Shown here one piece after another: positions 22,306 to 29,625 of a DNA stretch of 29,625 nucleotides; positions within the stretch are counted from its first letter, which is position 1, and each line of letters starts with the position of its first letter. Source of the DNA: Pelargonium cotyledonis (lineage: Eukaryota > Streptophyta > Magnoliopsida > Geraniales > Geraniaceae). Below the pieces are notes generated by a model. The model saw only the letters and a list, made by a program, of their open reading frames with translations, had not been told where the DNA came from and did not search any database. The stretch is taken from positions 1 through 29,625 of the forward strand of contig JAYMTA010000410.1 in assembly GCA_036897625.1 (NCBI GenBank), in the 5' to 3' direction. The position numbers and the translations under genes are program-made.

Positions 22306-25300
22306 ACTATGGACTCAATGGCTTTCAGGTGCCTGTCATACCGCGAGCCCCTAGATCAGCAAGGGTAAATATACTCTAGTAATACAACAATGTGTTGCCG
22401 AATATTATAATAAGTTGTTTCCCTACATGACTATGGCCCTGGAGCATTACATAATCAATTTTTTGTTATTTGTTTTAGCGGAGGAGTTCATTTACAGAGA
22501 AATTTAAGGATAATCAGATGTGTGCATTTGACTTACTGGCCACTGTTGCTGGCAAGCTATTGCTCGAGACAGAAAGTTCTCCCATTTCTAGTAATCCATC
22601 AACCGAAAGAGATCAATATGCAAATATTGATAATGCCGTCAAAAAGGAAGTTCGGGATGAGGGGAAACCATTGAAAGCAGAAACTTGTGATCAAGGGAGT
22701 GGTGATAAGAATTTTTTTGTTCCGGAGTCCCAATATTCTCAAAATGATGCTCATTCTGTGATAACGAATTCTGATTGCTCAGAGGTACTTGGTACTGAGA
22801 AGATGGAGATTGATACTGAAATGATTGGTAGCAAAGTAGAGGTAAGGTTGTCAGCGTATAGGGATACTGGTGATTGTAAATTAGAGAGTGAAACTAAAGT
22901 ACAAATAAAAGACGAGTCCCATCCTATGGGGGATATTCCTATTGATGCCAGGGCTGGTATATGTAGTATAGAGAATCCTGTAGCCTTGGATGTGAAACCT
23001 GCTGCCCGGTTTAGTTCAGACAGTAATTCCAAGGGACCCTTGTCCAAGGACTGTAATCCTTGTGGGTCTTATGTTCCTAGTATGGGTGATGTAAAAGTAG
23101 TTTGTAGAGATGATGACGAAAACTCTTCTGGGTGTACTCACCCTAGCTCCATTTCAAGGTTCTTTAGGCCATCTCCACGTATTGGAGACCGAAGAATCAG
23201 AAAATTATTGGCATCCAGATATTGGAAAGTAGCTCCAAAGTCGAAGGATGGGGAATTTCAGAATACTGGTAAGTGGAAATTTTATGCAGTGGGGGTCTCC
23301 CCCTTTCAATAAGTTTCTTGTCAAGCTTATTCATTCGGCTAATGAATATTGTTTCCAGATGGGGAACTGAAATCTGTTTACCGCAATAGGAAGAACTGTT
23401 ACAAGCGTCAAAGATCTCAAAGAAATTACCCTTTCAAGAAGAGGAAGATATTTTATCATAGTTCCGTATTGAATTCTGATGGAGGTATCAGTAATAGAGA
23501 TGCTTCTGATTCAGATCTGAAGATGCATGCAGGTCATTTTGTCCCTCCATTTATTTCTTTTGTTTTGGGTGTTTGAAAGTTGTTTGTTTTCTTGCTAAAG
23601 AATCCAAACTTACATGCAGCTACTGGGACGCCGTCTTCAGGGGCAGGTCAACACTCAGCATTCCCATCTAGGGATTCTCAGGGTATGAAAGTCTTTGATG
23701 TAGTTATTGATTGTAGTCTATTTGAACTGATTGATGTCTGACATTCAGAGGTTCTGACTTGAAAATGTTGTTCCTTTTTCTCAGTGAGGCTTAGAATCCA
23801 GTCATTTAGGGTGCCAGAGCTCTTTATTGAGATTCCTGAAACTGCCACTATTGGTTCATTGAAGGTATAAATTCCCTCAACTCTGAGTTTCATTACAAGA
23901 ATCATGTAGCCATGTCATATAACACAATTGGGCACAGAAGGAAATCCCAAGCTATTTTCAGTTTATTTTGTTTTATTAGAACTTTGTCCATGCTTACTTG
24001 TGCATCTCAAATCTCTCTGTGACTCCCTCCAATTTTACATTTCCTTGCATTTGAGTCCTGCTTTTGAATATCTGTGGTGTGCATGTTCTTGTTGTGTTAG
24101 ATTGAGTCTATCTTCATCACTCTGGGTACCTTTTGGCTTTTCCGATACCACATCTATAGCAGTTTTCCCTTATTGTCTTTTTTGGCTGTTTGAGAGGTAG
24201 TTCTCACTGCTGTCTGCTTGTTCTGCAGAGAACAGTTATGGGGGCAGTTACTGCTATTCTTGGTGGAGGATTGCATGTTGGTTTACTTCTTCAGGGGAAG
24301 AAGGTTAGAGATGATCACAAAACATTAAAGCAGACTGGAATTTCTCGTGATAATCATCTGGAAGCTTTGGGTTTTACCCTAGAGCCTACCATGTCACAAG
24401 TATCCCCTCGTTTATGCCCTGAAGCTTCTCCATTCCTTCTTTCTTCTGAGACACCTCAGTCTTTAACTAAGTATGTTTATAAGCATTTTAAGATTATAAA
24501 TTATCACCTTAGTTGATATATTTACATATTGTCTCTATATAATTTTTTGTTTCTTTGCAAAATCTCATGCTTTTATATTTGCTGAAATTTTGATATTTGA
24601 TGCATTCTTGAATTATCTCTGAGTAAACTCTAGAAACCTTCTACTCCATTTTTCTTATGTTTTGGATTCATAAATTTGAAATTGATATGCTTATTCTTTG
24701 AGGGTGAAAAGGTTGGAAGATCTGGTCAAAGAAGGTGATAGCCCTGTAGATCAGTTCCCATGTTTCGATCCTTCATACGACTTGAATACTGTATGAATAC
24801 AAATTACAGTAAGGTTGAAGCTAAGTTTCACACGGTTTTTCTTCTTGCAGGTATCAACCTGAATCAGATATAGTTCATCAAGGGACTACCGCTACCTCAC
24901 CCGAGCTGCAAGTGGCCAATTTTGGCAACTTAATTGAAAGTGATCATGATTCTGCTCCATCTCCGGTTGACTCTTCAATCGACAAAAACACAGCTGATTC
25001 AAAAGCACTAGTTGCTGTACCTGCAATGAGTGTGGAGGCATTAGCTGCGGTTCCTGTACACCGTAAATCCAAGCGATCTGAGATGGCTCAGCGCCGAATT
25101 CGTCGACCTTTCTCTGTTACTGAAGTGGAAGCACTGGTTCAAGCAGTTGAGAAGCTTGGAACTGGAAGGTAGACCGACTATATACAAACTTGCCTAATGG
25201 TTTCCCTAGAGAGAATAACATGTTGAAAAAATGTATTGTTATTCAACTTTCTTTTTCTTCTCTCAAACCCTTTTCTATGGTTTGTGATTTGAGCTATATG

Positions 25301-26181
25301 TGGTCTATAACATTGATGCGTATGTTAATCTGCAGGTGGCGTGATGTCAAACTTCAAGCTTTTGATAATGCAAAGCATCGAACTTATGTAGATTTGAAGG
25401 TAAAGAGCTCGTTTGTCTTATTTTAATTTCCACTAAGGTACCATTTGGATTAATATTTTTTTGAGTGGGAATCTAGAGCGTCAATGGGAATGAGAGCTGT
25501 TTTAACATCAACAATGAGATTCTCATTCCCATTTCCAAACAAAAATTCTAATCCGAATGATACCTTAATGTTTAAAAGCACATTTGAGTACATGTCCCAT
25601 TCTGTTTTCATATTTGGATACCTGTATAAATAGCTGTGAACTGTGGATGTAACTTTGGTGAGACAAATCCCAGTGGCTTCTGGCTGTTCTGTTATGCTTC
25701 ATTCAAAGAAAACTTACCTTATTGCTCTGGTTTGGGTCCCACAAGAGCATAGTATAGTCTCCCTTGCTCGGTAAGTGGTGAATGAATACTAAGTCTTCAA
25801 TCCTTAAAGCTTTAGCAGCAAAACATGTGTCCCCGACACTGTACCACAAGGAATGTCTTAAACATAGTTTCTACTTGTTTCTCTTTCGTGACAGATATGT
25901 CCCACTTTTTCTTCGTTCTGTTAGTAATTACAATCTTAGTGATTGGGTTACAAAATAAAGGAGCAGCCACATTATAATGGTGAATTGTTTTTGTTTTGCA
26001 GGATAAGTGGAAAACGCTGGTGCACACGGCAAGAATAGCCCCTCAGCAAAGGAGGGGAGAGCCTGTCCCCCAAGAGCTCCTGGACAGGGTCCTCGCGGCC
26101 CATGCATACTGGTCGCAGCAGCAAGCCAAACAGCAAGATACTTGCCTTCTCCTCTCTGCCGAGACTTGCCATCTCCTCTAA
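22284..26181 (+). CDS. TRP1: Telomere-repeat-binding protein (TRP1-type, Myb/TRF-like)
   Basis: Nine exons: 22284-22364, 22479-23268, 23359-23532, 23620-23682, 23785-23864, 24229-24470, 24851-25168, 25336-25399 and 26002-26181; 663 residues with phases that agree. The N-terminus MVLQKRLDYGLNGFQVP is the family hallmark, followed by MCAFDLLATVAGKLL. A ubiquitin-like domain spans about residues 372-436 (SFRVPELFIEIPETAT through GKKVRDD). The C-terminal Myb domain, about 561-625, has RRPFSVTEVEALVQAVEKLG, then RWRDVK, then VDLKDKWKTLVHTA, the helix that reads the TTTAGGG repeat. The protein acts in the nucleus at telomeric duplex DNA and is linked to telomere length and promoter telo-boxes. The Arabidopsis match by recall is At5g59430. 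A 24-base tandem duplication at 26140-26187 alters the last residues. The start has good context (G at -3 and +4). Exon 2 is long and acidic, of low conservation, as usual. Confidence 0.93.
24703..24790 (+). other. Candidate cryptic exon in TRP1 intron 6
   Basis: Between TTTGAG| at 24702 and |GTATGA at 24791 lies an 88-base open stretch reading VKRLEDLVKEGDSPV and on, GC-richer than the intron around it. It continues the phase of exon 6 but ends out of phase with exon 7, where its use would lead to an early stop (GTA TCA ACC TGA). It may be a poison exon or chance. Confidence 0.2.
25434..25567. mobile_element. Small inverted-repeat element (MITE) in TRP1 intron 8
   Basis: AGGTACCATTTGGATTAATA at 25436 pairs with the reverse complement of the right end, AGGTATCATTCGGATTAGAA (ending 25565). 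The arms match over about 27 bases with few changes. TA flanks both sides (25434-25435 and 25566-25567). The element is about 130 bp and non-coding. A TA target duplication suggests a Tc1/mariner-type MITE, but a PIF/Harbinger origin (TAA/TTA flanks) is also possible. Confidence 0.7.
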
Positions 26182-26187
26182 GAGACC
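26140..26187 (+). repeat. 24-base tandem duplication at the 3' end of the TRP1 coding region
   Basis: ACTTGCCTTCTCCTCTCTGC from 26140 is repeated from 26164 as ACTTGCCATCTCCTCTAAGA. The unit is 24 bases, exactly eight codons. The first copy encodes TCLLLSAE and the second TCHLL followed by the stop. Confidence 0.7.
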
Positions 26188-27385
26188 GAGATAGGCTTTG
26201 ATGATGACGAAGAAACTTAGACTGATTGTGAATTTGTGAAGATGTTAAATAACTCGATTTGCTTTTCTACTTTTTATATTGTGGTTATGTAAAAAGTAAT
26301 GACAGGGAAGGAATAGGAATTTGGAGCAAGTTCTTGTGTAATATTTTTCACAGCTCTTGCCGAGTCTGCCGTCGGCACTTGTAAATTCTTAACAGAATAA
26401 GAGCTTTGTTCATAGGATTGATGGGCACCAATGATGTTGGTGCTATCTGGCATTTTACTTGTTAATTAACTGATTGTTTTGTTTTGTTTTAGTGCTTAGT
26501 GACTGGAATGTAAAATATTATCCTTGCTTTCTCAGCAATAAGCTTCTAGTTTAGTGTAGATTTGTTGCCAAGTGATTGGCAATTTATACCAAATCTGTTT
26601 AATAGAATAATCTTTTCTGCGAAGATGGAAATTACATCGGTGAACAAATCACAATTTCATTTTACAATATTCATTTTATAGAATAATCTGTTTCTTCTCT
26701 AAAAAATCTTATAATAAAATAAACGTACATTAATAAATAAAAACACATTTTAAAACAAAGAATTAATAAAAAAGAATATTGTAAAAAAGAATTATCGTGT
26801 GTTTAAGTGAAGACATAAATCAAATAAATTTAGACTTTTTTTTTCTCTTAATAAATTTCTTATAAAAATATCATTGACGTAAAAAAAACTGCATTATAAA
26901 AAAAATGTGAACGACTAGGGACATGTTTACTATGAAGCATGTGAGTCACTTGCCCTCGCTAACTTTTTGTTGTTAGAAATATACTAAGCAAGCAATGGGT
27001 CTTAGCCACGGAAGAAATCGATGGTGTGGGCGTTTCGTGTTTGCGAATAAGAGCATGTATGCGTGTTAATTATGAGATGGCTTGTCCTCGTTGATATGTT
27101 TAAGTCTTAGCTAACAACTTTTTTGTTTGCGAATTTTCTCCAATATATCTAAATTACAATACATGTTTTTCAGGAAAATATTCAATAGCTCAAGACACAC
27201 AACACTACATGAGAGATTGTGCGTTGGGCTGGGTGGAAAAAGATTCGAACAAAATAAAAGGTCTCGTCTTCTAATGTGCTTATCACAACACAATAGACCA
27301 ATTTTTCTTTGCAAATAAGAGTATGTGCCATATATACACACACATAATACATTATTATATTTTCTATTTATTTTCAACTCTATAG
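26182..27385. other. TRP1 3'UTR and gene-free spacer
   Basis: The 3'UTR probably reaches the AATAAG near 26395. Two small perfect hairpins follow: GCACCAA-TGATG-TTGGTGC at about 26425-26443 and TTGCCAA-GTGA-TTGGCAA at about 26565-26582. The word TAGAATAATCT recurs near 26603 and 26678. The rest is AT-rich with no credible gene. Confidence 0.5.
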
Positions 27386-27527
27386 ATTTTTTTTAAATGA
27401 CCTACACAATAGGGGGTAGCCCCCTTTTAACCCAAAATTCTACCCCACCCGACGCAATGCAATTTGAACCCACGACCTCCCACATAAAGACGTGTGTCTT
27501 GACTATTGCGTCATCCCCTAAAAGACT
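27386..27527 (-). mobile_element. tRNA-derived SINE, copy 2
   Basis: Same family and strand as the copy at 9150-9337. On the minus strand it starts TTAGGGGATGACGCAATAG, carries an A-box-like TAGTCAAGACACACG (about 27491-27506) and a B box GTGGGTTCAAATTG (27461-27474), then a body ending CTATTGTGTAGGTCATTT and a short tail near 27386. The inverted pair GACGCAAT/ATTGCGTC is kept. No clear target duplication was found. It shares all blocks with copy 1, at visibly high identity. Confidence 0.7.
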
Positions 27528-28275
27528 AACACCGTAGAATAAGCTAAAGTAAATGTTGTTCTTTCTACAGGACTTGAAGACCGATTATGCATAGAATTTC
27601 AAGATCAATTAGATATAAAAAGTGAGCCCAACTGAGTACCCAACTAAAGTTTGTAGTCATCACCAAATGTCTTGACTTTTTGCATCAACCATGAATGGAA
27701 CCACCTAGGTAAGGAGTTCAAATATTGAACCCAAAGTTGGGTAAGAAAATAATGGAAGTCACATCTCAAGAGCTCAAAGTTTCCTTGGAGACTTGACCAA
27801 TGATTTCATTAGTGTTGGTGTTCAATGTATTTACTACTCCCTTTTTTCCCACATAACTACAATCCCACTTTTTCTTTGTTTATGTTCTCAAAATTATATT
27901 TAATGTCGTAAATTATTATTTCAACATATCATATTCTTTTGATGGAATATATTTATAAATTGTAATTAAAATAAGTTATCCAAAATCTCGAGTAACATGC
28001 ATTAAACATAAAATAAAAGGCACATAGATAAGAGAGAGGGGCTAATTGGATGTTGTAGAATCCGAGCGGCATTATTCATCTCAACAATCCAAGCCGAAGT
28101 GGGGAGTGATCCTAGTGCATTTGGTTAGGAAAAAAAAACATAAATAGATGGCACACTCAGAGCACGTACCGGTCACGTGATTGAGCGTGGTCAACATGCG
28201 AGTCCAAGTAACAACGCGTCGTCGTATCGTGTCACTGTCGAGGACGCAGGTGAGGTGGCAAATAAGATCCATTGC
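27528..28275. other. Gene-free spacer up to the hAT element
   Basis: AT-rich at first, then GC-richer from 28140 to 28270, with a CACGTG G-box at 28174-28179 and several CG words. No coding frame looks real. Confidence 0.45.
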
Positions 28276-28571
28276 TAGGGCTGTGCACGGGCGGGTTCCC
28301 GCCCATTGGGCCTATATTTGAGCCCAATCCGCTAAGTGCGGTTTTAGTGAAATGAAAAACGTGGAAGATAAATAAAAATTGGAAACCGTGTTTTTGAATG
28401 TGAACCGGTTATGGGCGGTTGAGCGGGTTGGCGGATCTCCGCCCAGAGCTAATGGGCTTAAGCCCAATATCATTTTCCTGATAAACATTTTACTATTTAA
28501 TGGCCTTTGGCCCAAATTATAAAGACAACTGATAAAAACTGCATTTTCTCATTTACTTAGAAAATACAACA

Positions 28572-28719
28572 TAGAGTTAAGAGTATTCCAAATCTAACCT
28601 ATGGATGGAAAAACCATTAACCATGGATCATATAACAAAGACATAAAGCCTAGTTTAATGATCCATGGTTAATGATGAAAAAAACATCCCTAATCTTATT
28701 GGACATACCCTTAACTCTA
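28572..28719. mobile_element. 148-bp inverted-repeat MITE nested in the hAT element
   Basis: TAGAGTTAAGAGTATTCCAA at 28572 pairs with the reverse complement of the right end, TAGAGTTAAGGGTATGTCCA (ending 28719). Matching continues inward, for example ATTAACCATGGATCAT in both arms, so almost the whole element folds back. TA at both outer ends may be the target duplication. It sits between the hAT terminus and the transposase stop, so it inserted after the hAT copy did. Confidence 0.75.
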
Positions 28720-28883
28720 CAAAAGGTTACAAGTTCACCACAAGTTCCACTGTTCCAATTCCTGAATATTACAGACAAGAGTACCAAAAGTATCTAAGTT
28801 TAAATATTACAGTGAGCAGTCAACAAAAGTAATGACTAAGAAGTAAGAACAGATCCTCCATTCCAACAACATGCAACAACAAC

Positions 28884-29625
28884 TCAAGTAGACTCCAAGC
28901 CCGTGGCTAGCTTCCTCAAATCTGGACAAAGTAACTAGTTAGTAATGCATAAATATCAACAAATGAGTACAATAATAAAGAAAACTGTAATGAACAAGAA
29001 TTACCTTCTTCAACAAGGTCAATGTCCATCAAGTAGGCATCCAATGTGATTGGATCACCAGAATTCTTGATCCAATCTTGGGTACATACAAGTGATTCAA
29101 CCATTCTAGGGGTTAAACTTGACCTATAATCAGTTAGAACTCGGCCCCCAATGCTGAATGCACTTTCCCAGTTACCTTGGAGCATTGATCTTCCACCACA
29201 ATAATATATTGAATCCAGAATCGGACTCCTCAAGATCCTCTTTCAAATACTTGTCAAGCTCACTCCTACTACTACTCTAGTTGCTGGTTTGGAACTGCTT
29301 AAAAGTAGCAGCCAAAACACCTTTCTTTGGTACATCACTACCACCAACCACTTGAGCAGGTTGGGATAATGATGTACCAACAGCAGTCATAACATACAAA
29401 CCAGAATAATCCTTAAACAAATCATTCAAAGCAGTTTCAACCATAGCAGACAAAGTATCACAATTAGCAGGATACATAATGTTTATCACATACTTAACAA
29501 AATCCAACTTAGCCCTCGGATCAAACACACGAGCAATAAAAATCAACAGATTCACTTTATCAATATCACCCCAATACCTATCAAACTTCAACTTCATTTG
29601 CACAGCCATATTAGAAAACCCACAC
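28884..29625 (-). pseudogene. hAT transposase C-terminal part, broken (RICESLEEPER/Ac-like)
   Basis: From the right edge the frame reads MKLKFDRYWGDIDKVNLLIF and ARVFDPRAKLDFVKY, the RNase-H-fold part of plant BED-finger hAT transposases. Then come ELDKYLKEDLEESDS and WWKINAPR, and the C-terminal dimerisation block ESAFSIGGRVL, YRSSLTPRMVESLVCTQDW. A last short exon (28884-28921) joins across a GT-AG intron to 29005. Two lesions are visible: TAG at 29277-29279 before the ELDKYL block, and at about 29170-29180 a loss of the usual segment between WWK..PR and ESAF (normally about 20 residues ending in STVAS), with a frame change. The protein cannot be made whole from this copy. Confidence 0.8.

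Larger units (their letters stand above)
28276..29625 (-). mobile_element. hAT transposon, 3' portion (continues past the right edge)
   Basis: The left border TAGGGCTGTGCACGGGCGGG at 28276 is a typical Ac/hAT-type terminal repeat. Subterminal GGGCGG and GCCCA words, including a GGCGGGTTCCCGCC palindrome and GCCCAGAGCTAATGGGC, lie up to about 28515. The transposase remnant on the minus strand follows. The other terminal repeat is outside the window, so the target duplication cannot be checked. Preserved parts suggest a fairly young but inactive copy. Confidence 0.7.

Noticed and set aside
22751-23047. A 98-codon minus-strand frame inside TRP1 exon 2
   Set aside because: Shadow of the long TRP1 exon on the other strand.

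Overview
This is a stretch of nuclear DNA from a flowering plant, almost certainly a eudicot. The genes are split by many AT-rich introns with GT-AG borders. The spaces between genes hold Stowaway, Mutator-like, SINE and hAT elements. Species cannot be named from the sequence alone.

Layout, left to right. (1) 2-265, plus strand: the 3' end of a gene that looks like a GT47/exostosin-type glycosyltransferase. (2) 894-3440, minus: a complete 7-exon gene for a PGR5-like thylakoid protein (PGRL family, closest to PGRL2), with a Stowaway MITE in intron 3. (3) 4670-8074, minus: a 3-exon RAB5IF/OPTI-family ER membrane protein whose C-terminus runs about 53 residues past the usual end. (4) 9150-9995: a tRNA-derived SINE and a Mutator-like fold-back element, side by side. 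(5) 10447-15035, plus: a 10-exon oxysterol-binding-protein-related gene (plant ORP3 type) that is broken by two stop codons, a 1-base deletion and a lost splice acceptor, so it is called a pseudogene. (6) 15036-20600: more than 5 kb without a gene, holding a Stowaway MITE, a worn hAT-like repeat and a dense cluster of ACGT-core motifs. (7) 22284-26181, plus: a complete 9-exon gene for a TRP1-type telomere-repeat-binding protein, preceded by a 5'UTR intron. (8) 26182-28275: mostly empty, with a second copy of the SINE. (9) 28276 to the right edge: the 3' end of a damaged hAT transposon, with a small MITE nested in it.

The order PGRL2-like, RAB5IF, ORP3, TRP1 matches from memory the Arabidopsis run At5g59400, At5g59410, At5g59420, At5g59430. 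This supports all four names at once and marks the window as a conserved microsyntenic block in which the ORP member has decayed. The four genes do not form a pathway: they act in chloroplast cyclic electron flow, ER membrane-protein insertion, ER-linked sterol/lipid transfer, and telomere binding.

I found no convincing new biological system. The best leads are the decayed ORP gene inside an otherwise conserved block, the C-terminal extensions of the RAB5IF and TRP1 proteins, the upstream ORF overlapping the TRP1 start, the cloverleaf-like head of the SINE, and the ACGT cluster in a gene-free interval. All exon borders were read by eye from splice signals, reading frame and family recall; no alignment was run.
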